Source of the DNA: Thermosipho atlanticus DSM 15807
Lineage (GTDB): Bacteria > Thermotogota > Thermotogae > Thermotogales > Fervidobacteriaceae
Assembly: GCF_900129985.1 (NCBI RefSeq)
Contig: NZ_FQXN01000004.1
Coordinates: forward strand, 62,001-126,000
Length of the DNA stretch: 64,000 nucleotides
Reading direction: 5' to 3'
A program made the translations under genes and the position numbers. Shown here piece by piece: positions 29,285 through 38,893 of the stretch. A model generated the notes under the pieces. That model had not been told where the DNA came from. It made no database searches and was given only the letters and a program-made list of their open reading frames with translations. The first letter of the stretch is position 1; each line of letters begins with the position of its first letter.

Positions 29285-30582
29285 AAATTCATTTTCTTGG
29301 TATAGGTGGAATTGGAATGAGTGCTCAAGCACTTCACGAACATTTCCGGGGTAACGAGGTGACAGGAACTGATCCATATATTTCCGAAAGAGTAAAATAC
29401 CTTAAACATCAAGGCATAAAAGTGTTTCATAATCACAAACCAGAAAATATTGATGATACTGACCTGATAGTAAGAACACCAGCTGTTTCAGAAGATAATC
29501 CAGAAGTGAAGATTGCTAAAGAAAGAAAAATTCCTGTTATTACGAGACTTCAACATCATATACAAATAATGAAAGATTTTAAAAGATTGGGAGTTACCGG
29601 TACTGATGGTAAAACAACAACAACATCTATGTTAGCACATGTGTTATTAAAGTTGGGGATGAATCCAACGGTGTTTTTAGGTTCTACACATCCTGAACTA
29701 GAACATGGCAATTATAGAAAAGGTGGTAATTTATGTGTTTTTGAGATGGATGAAAGTCAACCAGGTTTTAGTGATTATGCACCAGAATATTTAATAGTTA
29801 CAAATATACGAGGAGATCATATTGAAAATTTTAAAAATTATGAAGAATATATTGAGAATTTCAAAAGTTCATGTAGCAAAGCTAAGTTATGTATTTCTAA
29901 TGCTGAAGAGAATATTTTAAGAAAAACAATAACATTTGGGATAGAGAAAGGTAATTACCATTTGATTTCAGTAGAGAAAAAAATGTATAATCAATTTATA
30001 AAAATATCAACTCCTTTTGGAAATAAAAGATTCAAATTATCAGTTCCTGGAACTCACAATATTTTGAACGCTTTAGCAGTTATTGCGTTAACTTTTGAAA
30101 TGGGATTAGATCAAGAGTCAGTCTTATCAGCATTTGGAGATTATGTGTTACCTGGAAGGCGGTTTCAAATCAGTTATGATGATGGTGAAATAATTATAAT
30201 AGATGATTATTCACATACGCCGGTTGAAATTGAAAGTTTACTAAAAACTGCAAGGGAAGTCTTTAATGGAAAAGAAATCACTGTTATTTTTCAACCACAC
30301 AGATATACTCGTTTGAAGAGAGAATGGAAAGATTTTGCAAAATCGTTGACAATTGCAGATAATATATTTATTACGGAAGTGTATGGAGCATTTGAAGAAA
30401 AGGATGGCATAAGTGCAAAAAATGTTGCAGAATTAATAGATAACGCTTTGTTTGTTGGTGATAAAGAAAATATTTTGAAATATCTTAAAGTGAAGCCAGG
30501 TGTTTATATTTTTGCTGGTGCAGGAGATATTATCAATGTTTCAAAAATTTTTAAAAATATGTTGGGAGGATTAAGAGTTTGA
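29281..30582 (+). CDS. murC: UDP-N-acetylmuramate--L-alanine ligase
   Basis: ATP-dependent ligase that adds the first amino acid of the peptidoglycan stem. The 433-residue protein has GIGGIGMSA at 7-15, the ATP loop GTDGKTTT at 107-114 (Asp where most MurC proteins have His, which I recall also from Thermotoga), FEMDESQPGF, and the C-terminal DDYSHTPVEI where DDYAHHPTEI is usual. GTG start overlaps murG by four bases, and smc overlaps its stop by four, so translation is coupled throughout. Confidence 0.93.
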   Translation: MKIHFLGIGGIGMSAQALHEHFRGNEVTGTDPYISERVKYLKHQGIKVFHNHKPENIDDTDLIVRTPAVSEDNPEVKIAKERKIPVITRLQHHIQIMKDFKRLGVTGTDGKTTTTSMLAHVLLKLGMNPTVFLGSTHPELEHGNYRKGGNLCVFEMDESQPGFSDYAPEYLIVTNIRGDHIENFKNYEEYIENFKSSCSKAKLCISNAEENILRKTITFGIEKGNYHLISVEKKMYNQFIKISTPFGNKRFKLSVPGTHNILNALAVIALTFEMGLDQESVLSAFGDYVLPGRRFQISYDDGEIIIIDDYSHTPVEIESLLKTAREVFNGKEITVIFQPHRYTRLKREWKDFAKSLTIADNIFITEVYGAFEEKDGISAKNVAELIDNALFVGDKENILKYLKVKPGVYIFAGAGDIINVSKIFKNMLGGLRV

Positions 30583-33500
30583 GTGTTAAACTCAAAAAAA
30601 TATATTTAAAAGGATTTAAATCTTTTGCTTATCCAACAACTCTTCCAATATCGCCAGATATTACAGTGATAGTGGGCCCTAACGGGTCAGGTAAATCTAA
30701 TATCGTTGAAGCGATACAATGGGCATTTGGAGAACATTCTTTGAAAGAATTAAGAGCTACTGATAAGAGTGATGTTATTTTTAAAGGTTCAGATAAGATT
30801 AGGCCAGCTAGAAGTGCTTATGTAGAGTTAACTTTCGATTTCGATGGTAAGGAAATTAAAATAGCCAGAGAACTAACAATTGAGGGTAATAGCACTTATT
30901 ACATTAATGGTGATGTTGCAAGACTCAAGGATATAAAGCAACTTTTTAAATCTACAGGAATGTTTTCTATTGTAGGGCAGGGTAAAATTGAAAGAATTGT
31001 AACATCAAGTCCACAGGATATAAGGAAATTGATTGAAGATGCGGCTGGAACATCGGTTTATTTAGATAGAAAAAAAGAGGCATTAGGGAAATTGGCGGGA
31101 ACCGAAGCGAATTTGGAGAGGTTGAAAGATATATTATATGAAATAGGCAAGAATAAGAGAAGTTTATATATAAAAGCAAAAAAAGCGGAAAAATATTTAG
31201 AATATGAAAAAGAGCTTGAACAATTAAAGGAAAAATATTATGGAGGAATTTTTTACCATGAAAGCAACCTTTTGAAAAAACTCGAAGAAGAACGTACAAC
31301 CAAAAAGGAACATTTAAAAGAAAAAATTCAGAAACTTGCAAAGATTGAAAGCAGATGGTCTATATTAAGGGAAGAGTTTAATGAAATAAGTAAAGAAATG
31401 GAAAGTTTTACTGATTTGCTTGAAAGTCACAAACAGAGGCAAAATCAATTGTTAGAATTAAGGAATACTTTGATTAATAAATTAAACGAACTAAAGAGTA
31501 ACTACGTGGAAAAGACTTCTAAAATTGATTCTTTAAAAGACGAAAAAGAAAGATTAGGGAAAAGAGAAGAAGAGATTTCTTTAATAATGGATTCGTTAAA
31601 AAAAGAAATACAGGATAAAGAAAGAATTTTAGCGAGCATTGAAGAAGAGAGAAATCTATTAACATCCAAATATTCTGAAAAAGAAATGGAGTTTTTAAAG
31701 AAAAAAGGGGAGTTTGATGAACTCGAAAAAAAGGCCAATAAATTGGAAAACGAAAGAAATAGTATATACGATTCTCAAAGAGATTTTCGAGAAAGATTGG
31801 ATATGATCATTGAACAGTTGGAATCAAAAAAATCAAGATATCAGGAACTCGATGGAGAAATTTCAGAACTTTCTGAGAATGCAAATAAATACGATGAAAA
31901 AACAAAGAGATTATTAGAAGAATTGGAAAATACAAAAAATCAAATCCGGGATCTTACAAGTCAAAGAGAATATTTAAAAGAAGAATTTGAAAAGATTCTT
32001 CATAGAAAAAAGGAAATAATTTCTGAAATTTCGATTTTAGAAAAGCAGTTGAACGAATATCAAGGTTTTTCTCATGCTGTAAAAAAAGTATTTGAGATTA
32101 AAGAACAATTTGAGGGAATTATTGATGTTGTTGCAAATTTGATAGAAACACCGGAAAAATATGTGGAAGCAATAGAGGCACTACTTGGGGGAGCTTTACA
32201 ACATATTGTAGTTGATACTGCCGATAATGCTAAAAAGATTTTGGAATTTGCAAAAGAGAAAAGAATTGGAAGAGTTACAGTTGTTCCACTTGATTTAATA
32301 AATAGAAATGTTAGGTCTGTTAAGCTTCCGGATGAAAAAGGTGTATATGGTTTTGCAAGAGAACTTGTTAGGATAAACAAAATTCGTGAAAGTAAAGAAA
32401 AATTACTTGAATATTTGTTTGGCAACGATATAGTAGTTGAAAACATTGATATTGCAATAAAGATAAAGAAAAAAAGCAAGGTCGGAAGAATAGCAACACT
32501 TGAAGGCGATATTGTTAGTAATCAAGGATCGATGACTGGAGGAAAATATGAAAATACTCATTCATTTTTAGCTAGAAAAAATCTTATCGAAAAGCTTAAA
32601 GAAGAACACAAAGATATAGAAAAAGTTGAAAAGGAAATACAAGAAAAGATAAAGGGTTTGAAAGCAGAAATCGACGAATTAAGAGATTACGCAGATACTA
32701 TAAATTCTGAATTGATGGAATATACAAGCAAGAGTAATTCAGCTAAAAGAATGTTACAGGAACTTTTGAAAACTCATTCAGAACTTTCTAAAGAAGTAGA
32801 AAACTTCGAGAAATTAAAAAGGGAATATGAACTCAGAATTAGAGGTATTGAGGAAAGAAAAGAGTCATTGAACAAAGAGATAGTCGAAATTGGTGAACAA
32901 ATGAAAAAATTGAAGAAAGAGCTAGAGAATTTTAACAAGGAAATTTTTGAAGACAGAGAAAAGCTAGATGAAATTAACGAGAAGTATGCAGATTATCAAA
33001 CGGAAGTAAGAGGTTTATACGAAAGAAAGATTCAATATGAATCTGAAATTAAAAGAATTCATGAAAGAGAAAAGGAAATTGACAACAAAATTTCTGAGAT
33101 GATGTTGGAAACAAAGAGGATAAAAGAAGAGATGAATAAATTTCAAGAATTGATCGATGAAAACGAAAAGGAGCTCCAAGCATTGAAAGCAGAAACTGAT
33201 GAACTTTTTAGTAGTATTAATTATAAAAAAAGTGGTAAAGAAGGAAAAATTAAAGAGATGGAAAACTTGGAAAAAGAAATGGAAAGTTTGCGTGAAGAAA
33301 CGGAAAAGATAAGGGAAGAATTACACAATTTAGAACTAAAAATTCAGGAAAAGAAACTTAAAATTGAAAATATTCCTGAAGAATATAGAAAAGAGGTAAA
33401 ATTAGATGTAGACGAATTGGATGAATTAAGAAAAAAGATTGAAAATTTTGAAAATAAGATTAAATATATTGGTCCAGTGGATTTAGGTGCCCAGGAAGAA

Positions 33501-34061
33501 TACGAAAGAGTATCAAAAGAATACGATGAACTTGAAACACAAAAAAAGGATCTTGAAGAAGCTAAGAAAAAATTGGTAGAATTAATTGAGAGGACGGATG
33601 AAGAAGCAAGACAAGTGTTTCTTAAAACGTTTAATATTGTCAATAATGCTTTTAAAAAATATGTTGAACAATTATTTTATGGTGGTACGGGAATTATAAA
33701 GATTATGGATAAAGATAATTTGCTTGAAAGTGGTATAGAAATTATTATTTCAAAGGGAAGAGGTAGATCACAGAAATTACAACTTCTTTCTGGTGGAGAA
33801 AAGGCGTTAGTGGGTTTAGCTTTATTAATGGCGTTACTTGAAGCTCAACCAAGTGCTTTCTATGTATTAGATGAAGCAGATGCTCCTCTTGATGAATACA
33901 ATTCTGAACGTTTTAAAAGATTGTTGAAAAGTTCTGAAGCACAGTTTATTGTTGTTACTCATAATAAGATTGTTATGGAAGCTGCCGATATTATGCTAGG
34001 TGTTACTAAGAATAATGACGTATCTAATATAGTTCCTGTGAGATTGGAGGAAGTGATATGA
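30579..34061 (+). CDS. smc: Chromosome segregation/condensation ATPase SMC
   Basis: Core of the bacterial condensin complex. The 1160-residue protein is full length: Walker A GPNGSGKS at 33-40, a first long coiled coil (about 170-500), hinge domain (about 510-640, with EGIIDVVANLI and the GRIATLEGDIV / SMTGG closing block), second coiled coil (about 650-1000), ABC signature LSGGEKALVGLALLMAL and Walker B FYVLDEADAPLDEYN. Start codon is TTG overlapping the murC stop, with GGGAGGA upstream. Kleisin partners ScpA and ScpB are not in the window. Confidence 0.97.
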   Translation: MSVKLKKIYLKGFKSFAYPTTLPISPDITVIVGPNGSGKSNIVEAIQWAFGEHSLKELRATDKSDVIFKGSDKIRPARSAYVELTFDFDGKEIKIARELTIEGNSTYYINGDVARLKDIKQLFKSTGMFSIVGQGKIERIVTSSPQDIRKLIEDAAGTSVYLDRKKEALGKLAGTEANLERLKDILYEIGKNKRSLYIKAKKAEKYLEYEKELEQLKEKYYGGIFYHESNLLKKLEEERTTKKEHLKEKIQKLAKIESRWSILREEFNEISKEMESFTDLLESHKQRQNQLLELRNTLINKLNELKSNYVEKTSKIDSLKDEKERLGKREEEISLIMDSLKKEIQDKERILASIEEERNLLTSKYSEKEMEFLKKKGEFDELEKKANKLENERNSIYDSQRDFRERLDMIIEQLESKKSRYQELDGEISELSENANKYDEKTKRLLEELENTKNQIRDLTSQREYLKEEFEKILHRKKEIISEISILEKQLNEYQGFSHAVKKVFEIKEQFEGIIDVVANLIETPEKYVEAIEALLGGALQHIVVDTADNAKKILEFAKEKRIGRVTVVPLDLINRNVRSVKLPDEKGVYGFARELVRINKIRESKEKLLEYLFGNDIVVENIDIAIKIKKKSKVGRIATLEGDIVSNQGSMTGGKYENTHSFLARKNLIEKLKEEHKDIEKVEKEIQEKIKGLKAEIDELRDYADTINSELMEYTSKSNSAKRMLQELLKTHSELSKEVENFEKLKREYELRIRGIEERKESLNKEIVEIGEQMKKLKKELENFNKEIFEDREKLDEINEKYADYQTEVRGLYERKIQYESEIKRIHEREKEIDNKISEMMLETKRIKEEMNKFQELIDENEKELQALKAETDELFSSINYKKSGKEGKIKEMENLEKEMESLREETEKIREELHNLELKIQEKKLKIENIPEEYRKEVKLDVDELDELRKKIENFENKIKYIGPVDLGAQEEYERVSKEYDELETQKKDLEEAKKKLVELIERTDEEARQVFLKTFNIVNNAFKKYVEQLFYGGTGIIKIMDKDNLLESGIEIIISKGRGRSQKLQLLSGGEKALVGLALLMALLEAQPSAFYVLDEADAPLDEYNSERFKRLLKSSEAQFIVVTHNKIVMEAADIMLGVTKNNDVSNIVPVRLEEVI

Positions 34062-35305
34062 GACATTTATTTTATTTACAACAGTTTTTTGAACGATTTC
34101 CGGCTCCTGCGTTTATAAAAGATAACAAATTAAGATATTTATGGATTAACAAAGAATGGGAGAAATTCTTTGGAATTAATGAACGAAGAGTGATTGGAAA
34201 AACCAACAAGAAATTGTTTGGTGAAGATGTTCATGAAGAAATTGATAAGAAGATCATTAAAAGCAAAAGAGCTGTTACTTATGAAACGGAACTTTTTGGT
34301 AAGTACCTTATAGTAAACAAAATTCCTATAAGACTTGGTGATGGTACATATGGAGTAGCTGGTTTTATAATCGATAATACTGATCGTTATTTATATGAGC
34401 TTTCGTTAAAGGGTGTTTTAACAGTAAATGAGATTATAAGGGAGCTGTTGATGGAGCATTTTGAAGATAAAGATAGCTTTATGATTGTTCTATTTGAACG
34501 ATTACGTGATGAAAGCGAAATGGGAGATTATGCTCTTATCAAAGACGATGTAATTTTAAAATCATATATTCCTGAAAAAGTTTGTGAAAGAGCCAAAGCT
34601 AAGGAAGATTTAAAAGAATTTTCGGTTGATAATGAAAAGTGGATTGTTCTTCCAATTGAAAATTATAAATTGGTAATAAAGAGTCTTCCATATTATTTTA
34701 AATTAATAAAACAAATTTACCCGATAACTGTTCCAAAGATAGAGAATGTCTTAAAATCCATAGAAGAGACAATAAAAACTGAAAGGTATTATAAAACTCT
34801 CGAAAAAATGGTTAAAACAGTTACTTCTTGGAAGAAAAAAGATTTAAAGACATTCTTTAAAAAAGTTCTTGAGGACATTGTGGAAATTATTCCTGAAGCC
34901 GAAAAAGGTTCTGTATGGTTAATCGTAGGAGATGAATATAAATGTTTAGCGGAAAAAGGTTATCCAGGCGCTTCTTCATTGAGTTTTCCTAAACAAAAGA
35001 CAGCGTATGGGACTGACATTTGCAATAAAATAAATAGAGGTGAGAAAGTTTTTGAAATTACCAATGCTAAAGAACTGGTAGAAAAGAGTGTATTAGCTCA
35101 AATATTATCTAGTTATGGTATGAATGATCCAAACTTTATTCCTCTAATTGGAGTGTTTAAGATAGGAAATAAGGTTGTTGGAAACATCTCGGTTGATAAT
35201 TTTTCTAAAAAACATTTTTCAGAAGAGAGTAAGAAAATATTGGGTTATTTTGTAGATTTACTTACTGCCTTTTTGTCAGAACATTATGTAAATGATAATT
35301 TGTAA
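34058..35305 (+). CDS. PAS and GAF domain protein
   Basis: A 415-residue soluble sensor-like protein. Residues 5-115 form a PAS domain (FPAPAFIKDNKLRYLWINKEWEKFFG...VIGKTNKKLFG and IPIRLGDGTYGVAGFIID, quoted in pieces), and residues about 255-410 form a GAF domain with the TVTSWKKKDLKTFF lead helix and GSVWLIV and PLIGVFKIGNKVVGNISVD strands. No histidine kinase, GGDEF, HD or DNA-binding output domain follows, so it may act by protein contact. It overlaps smc by four bases (ATGA) and precedes the DUF218 gene by 16. Confidence 0.82.
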   Translation: MRHLFYLQQFFERFPAPAFIKDNKLRYLWINKEWEKFFGINERRVIGKTNKKLFGEDVHEEIDKKIIKSKRAVTYETELFGKYLIVNKIPIRLGDGTYGVAGFIIDNTDRYLYELSLKGVLTVNEIIRELLMEHFEDKDSFMIVLFERLRDESEMGDYALIKDDVILKSYIPEKVCERAKAKEDLKEFSVDNEKWIVLPIENYKLVIKSLPYYFKLIKQIYPITVPKIENVLKSIEETIKTERYYKTLEKMVKTVTSWKKKDLKTFFKKVLEDIVEIIPEAEKGSVWLIVGDEYKCLAEKGYPGASSLSFPKQKTAYGTDICNKINRGEKVFEITNAKELVEKSVLAQILSSYGMNDPNFIPLIGVFKIGNKVVGNISVDNFSKKHFSEESKKILGYFVDLLTAFLSEHYVNDNL

Positions 35306-35321
35306 CTCAAGAGGTGATAAT

Positions 35322-36035
35322 TTGACTCTATACAAAGTTGTGGGGAGTTTTGTGCAGTTTCCTGGAATTTTTATTATGTTCTTTTTTGTAATTACAATAT
35401 ATTTGTATGTAAAAAGACGCCTCATGTGGCGCTTTTTTCTTTTAATTACACTGGTATTTTATTTGATTTCTTCCCCTTTTTTTGTGTACTTGTTGAGTAA
35501 TTTTTTTTATGTTGAGGACACCAAAGTTTTCTCAAAAAAAGGAATAATAGTAATTTTGGGTGGAGGAACTGTCCAATATAACAATAATGTTGAAATAGGG
35601 CTTCACACATTAAAAAGAGTATTAAAAGGATATGAAGTGTATAAAACAACAAATTATCCTATTGTTGTAACTGGTGGGTATATAGTAAAAGGTATACCAG
35701 AAAGTGATATAATGAAAAAGATACTTCTTGAGTTAGGAGTACCTCAAAATAAAATTATAGTTGAAAACAAAGCACGAACAACTAAAGAAAATGCACTCTT
35801 TACAAAAGAAATTGTAGAGAATTATCAGGCTATTTATTTGGTAACATCTTATTTGCATATGAAAAGAAGTCTTATGCTTTTTGAAAGGATAGTAAAAAGA
35901 GAAGTGTTTCCAGTAGTGTGTGACTATCCAATAGATTTTAGAAATACATTTTTGGATTATCTCCCAAGTGGAGATGCTTTATATGTGTTTTCACAAATAA
36001 CCCATGAAGCTATTGGAATTATAAAAGGAGGTTAG
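35322..36035 (+). CDS. YdcF/ElyC-type DUF218 membrane protein
   Basis: A 237-residue protein with two N-terminal membrane helices (about 8-32 and 38-60) and a DUF218 domain: IVILGGGTVQYN, PIVVTGGYIVKGIPESDIM, VENKARTTKENA and YLVTSYLHMKRSLMLFER. ElyC/YdcF-type proteins are linked to envelope and lipid-carrier homeostasis, consistent with a place downstream of murG-murC. I chose TTG at 35322 because GAGGTG lies six bases upstream; the frame is open ten codons earlier without such a site. A terminator-like hairpin lies inside the first helix-loop region (35411-35438). Confidence 0.85.
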   Translation: MTLYKVVGSFVQFPGIFIMFFFVITIYLYVKRRLMWRFFLLITLVFYLISSPFFVYLLSNFFYVEDTKVFSKKGIIVILGGGTVQYNNNVEIGLHTLKRVLKGYEVYKTTNYPIVVTGGYIVKGIPESDIMKKILLELGVPQNKIIVENKARTTKENALFTKEIVENYQAIYLVTSYLHMKRSLMLFERIVKREVFPVVCDYPIDFRNTFLDYLPSGDALYVFSQITHEAIGIIKGG

Positions 36036-36037
36036 GT

Positions 36038-36148
36038 ATGAAAAAAGGATTTGTGGCAATTTTTGTTTTATCAATTTTTTTGGTTTGTACATTTATTCTT
36101 GCAAGTATTTGGAAACTTTTATATGTAAGAATGGTAGGGAATCCATAG
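36038..36148 (+). CDS. Small single-pass membrane peptide (36 residues)
   Basis: ATG at 36038 is preceded by AAAAGGAGG at good spacing and starts two bases after the DUF218 stop. The product begins MKKGFVAIFVLSIFLVC and consists of a short basic N-terminus, one hydrophobic helix of about 22 residues and a basic tail containing LYVRMVGNP. No family is recognised. Its tight placement in the operon and strong ribosome-binding site support translation. Confidence 0.7.
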   Translation: MKKGFVAIFVLSIFLVCTFILASIWKLLYVRMVGNP

Positions 36149-36163
36149 CGAGGAGGGGATTAA

Positions 36164-36862
36164 GTGTTTCCATTATATGATACAATTCCAAGTAGGAAAA
36201 GACCTTATATAACACACATAATAATTCTTGCTAATGTAATTGTTTTTTTCTACGAAATTATTTTGAATGAACCTCAACTCCAAGCATTCTTTTTTAACTA
36301 CGGAATAGTCCCTCTTAGGTATACTTGGAGATTTACCTCGAAGTTAAAATATCAAATAATTTGGAAAGAAATTCAGCCTTTCATTGTGTCTAATCCAATT
36401 GTTCCTTTTATTTCTCATATGTTTGTACATGGGGGATGGTCGCATATTTTAGGTAATATGTGGTTTTTATGGATCTTTGGGGATAATGTTGAGGATAGAA
36501 TGGGACATTTTAATTATTTATTATTTTATCTTTCAGGAGGATTATTTGCTTTAACATTTCATTGGCTGTTTAATTTTTACTCTCCATATCCATTGATTGG
36601 TGCTTCTGGCGCGATTTCTGCAGTAATGGGAGCTTATTTTATACAATTTTGGTATTCAAAAATTGTTACTTTAGTTATTTGGTTCATTCCATTTTTGGTT
36701 GAAATACCAGCTGTTGTATACTTGTTTTTTTGGTTTATGTTTCAGATATTAAATGGAACACTGGCGGATATAACTGGTTCTGGAGTAGCTTATTGGGCGC
36801 ATGTTGGAGGATTTATCTATGGAATGATTGTTGGAGGAAGAATTAGGAGGTATTATCTATGA
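36164..36862 (+). CDS. Rhomboid-family intramembrane serine protease
   Basis: A 232-residue polytopic protein with six predicted membrane segments. Rhomboid hallmarks: HMFVHGGWSHILGNMWFLW in the second helix (oxyanion Asn98), catalytic Ser148 in GASGAISAVMGAY and catalytic His213 in YWAHVGGF. It would cleave transmembrane segments of membrane proteins; substrates are unknown, though the adjacent 36-residue peptide is a small single-span protein. GTG start is preceded by GAGGAGGGG. Asparaginase overlaps its stop by four bases. Confidence 0.92.
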   Translation: MFPLYDTIPSRKRPYITHIIILANVIVFFYEIILNEPQLQAFFFNYGIVPLRYTWRFTSKLKYQIIWKEIQPFIVSNPIVPFISHMFVHGGWSHILGNMWFLWIFGDNVEDRMGHFNYLLFYLSGGLFALTFHWLFNFYSPYPLIGASGAISAVMGAYFIQFWYSKIVTLVIWFIPFLVEIPAVVYLFFWFMFQILNGTLADITGSGVAYWAHVGGFIYGMIVGGRIRRYYL

Positions 36863-37863
36863 AAAAAGTTGTAATACTTACAACTGGTGGGACAATAGCA
36901 ATGGTTAAGAAAGATGAGAGTGTTGTACCATATGAAAAGGGAAACATGTTAATAAGTGAAATTCCTGAATTATCAAAGTTAAAAGACATTAAAATAGAAG
37001 TTCGTGAATTTTCAAATATACCAAGTCCATATATGACTCCAAAAAACATGTGGGAGCTTTCTAAAACAATTGATAAAGTACTCGAAGATGAGGAAGTTTT
37101 GGGGGTTGTTGTAACCCATGGGACTGATACGTTGGAGGAAACCTCATATCTTTTAGATTTGACATTAAGAAGTGAAAAGCCTGTTGTTTGCACTGCTGCG
37201 ATGAGAAATATAGGTGAACTTGGAACCGATGGGCCAAGAAATGTTTATTCATCAGTATTAACGGTTTTATCCCCACAATCATATGGGATGGGAGTTATGG
37301 TATGTCTTAATGATGAAATTCATGCAGCTAGAGAAGTAACAAAAACTTATACTAGCAATGTTGCAACATTCGATTCTCCAGGATATGGTCCACTTGGTAT
37401 AGTTGATGAAGATTCTGTGATATTTTTTAGAAAGTCTTTGACCCGTGAAAAAATTCTTGTCGAGAAAATTGAGGAAAAAATAGCACTTATAAAAACTTTT
37501 ACAGGGGATGATGGAAGTTTCTTAAAAATTGCAGTAAAATTAGGATATAAAGGAATAATTTTAGAAGGATTTGGGAGAGGGAATGTCCCTCCTTTGGTTG
37601 CCGATTCGGTAGAGGAAGTTATAAAAATGGGAGTACCAGTAGTGATCACTTCAAGATGTTTTAAGGGGAGAGTTTATCCAGTATATGGTTATAAGGGTGG
37701 AGGAGCAGATTTAAGAAAAAAAGGTGCAATATTGAGTGAGCATCCTATTGGACAAAAGGCAAAAATAAAACTAATGGTAGTAATGGGTAAAACCACAAAA
37801 ATTGAAGAAATAAGGGAATATTTTGAACGTGATATTAAAAGGAGGCCCCTTGAACATGGTTAG
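36859..37863 (+). CDS. L-asparaginase
   Basis: Hydrolyses asparagine to aspartate and ammonia. The 334-residue type I-like enzyme has no signal peptide and so is cytoplasmic. Catalytic Thr12 lies in TTGGTIAMV and the second triad in THGTDTLEE (Thr89, Asp90). The C-terminal half carries GYKGIILEGFGRGNVPP and the closing AILSEHPIGQKAKIKL. Gln activity cannot be excluded. ATG follows TTAGGAGG and overlaps the rhomboid stop. Confidence 0.93.
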   Translation: MKKVVILTTGGTIAMVKKDESVVPYEKGNMLISEIPELSKLKDIKIEVREFSNIPSPYMTPKNMWELSKTIDKVLEDEEVLGVVVTHGTDTLEETSYLLDLTLRSEKPVVCTAAMRNIGELGTDGPRNVYSSVLTVLSPQSYGMGVMVCLNDEIHAAREVTKTYTSNVATFDSPGYGPLGIVDEDSVIFFRKSLTREKILVEKIEEKIALIKTFTGDDGSFLKIAVKLGYKGIILEGFGRGNVPPLVADSVEEVIKMGVPVVITSRCFKGRVYPVYGYKGGGADLRKKGAILSEHPIGQKAKIKLMVVMGKTTKIEEIREYFERDIKRRPLEHG

Positions 37864-38881
37864 ATTTTTCAAAACTGAAGAGTCGCGAAGAACAGCAGCA
37901 ATTTACGTTGGAATATATTTTCTAATATTAATGACAGTGTTTCTGCTATTCAAAACTGTGTTGAATATTTTTGTGTTTACCCTTATATCTGTATTGATAA
38001 TAAATTTGATAGCTAAGTTTTTAAGAATTTTTAAGTTAAAATACAAAATTGCCCTAATATTATCTATGTTGATTTACTTTTTTATTATAATTTATGGTAT
38101 GATATTAATAGTACCAGCTGCTACAGAGCAATTAGGCAATTTTATCAAAACTATAAATAAAGTTTTCGAAACAAAAGCTTGGGAAGGATATTTTCAAAAT
38201 AACCCTAATTTGTCAGAAGGTGTAACTGCTTTGATGCAGTGGCTCCAACCTAAATTTAATGATTTAACAAATTATATTATTGATTATGTTGCAAAAGGAA
38301 CTCCTACTTTTTTTATAACCGTTTTCTATACAGTTTTGCTAACCATTTATTTAGTGTTTTACTCCTCTTGGTTGGGAAAATCGGTTCTTAACTTGTTTCC
38401 AGTTTCAATTAGAAGTGATATAGAAACTTTTTTAAACAAATTATATTTAGCATTGTCAGGGTTTGTGGATGTAGTATTTATAAACGCCTTGATAACTGCT
38501 GTACTTTTTTATATTATATCTAACTTTTATTTTCCGAATATTGCAGTCATTTTGTCATTTTGGGCTGGCGTTACTAATCTAATACCAATTATTGGAGTAA
38601 TTTTTGAATATATTCCTGTTTTCCTTTTTTCATTAACACTCGGTTTAAAAGGTTTTATTATTGTCAATTTGCTTGTTTTATCAATTCATTTAGGACTTTT
38701 TGTTGTCTTTGTGAATGTGATGAAGTTACATTTGAGTATAAATCCAGTTTTAATGATTATTTCAGTTATAATAGTAAGTCAAATTTTTGGAATGGTAGGT
38801 ATATTTTTTGCTGTACCACTTTTAATATTTATTGCGGCGTATTGGGATGAATTTGTTAAACCCTCATTTGAAAAACATTAG
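37856..38881 (+). CDS. AI-2E family membrane transporter/permease
   Basis: A 341-residue inner-membrane protein of the AI-2 exporter-like (PerM/YdiK) family. Two helices at the N-terminus are followed by a polar periplasmic-type segment (residues 95-145), then five or six further helices including VTNLIPIIGVIFEYIPV and the C-terminal FGMVGIFFAVPLLIFIAAYWDE, both typical of the family. Despite the family name, substrates vary and some members are Na+/H+ antiporters. ATG at 37856 follows AAAGGAGG inside the end of the asparaginase gene. Confidence 0.9.
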   Translation: MVRFFKTEESRRTAAIYVGIYFLILMTVFLLFKTVLNIFVFTLISVLIINLIAKFLRIFKLKYKIALILSMLIYFFIIIYGMILIVPAATEQLGNFIKTINKVFETKAWEGYFQNNPNLSEGVTALMQWLQPKFNDLTNYIIDYVAKGTPTFFITVFYTVLLTIYLVFYSSWLGKSVLNLFPVSIRSDIETFLNKLYLALSGFVDVVFINALITAVLFYIISNFYFPNIAVILSFWAGVTNLIPIIGVIFEYIPVFLFSLTLGLKGFIIVNLLVLSIHLGLFVVFVNVMKLHLSINPVLMIISVIIVSQIFGMVGIFFAVPLLIFIAAYWDEFVKPSFEKH

Positions 38882-38893
38882 GAGGTGAGTAAT

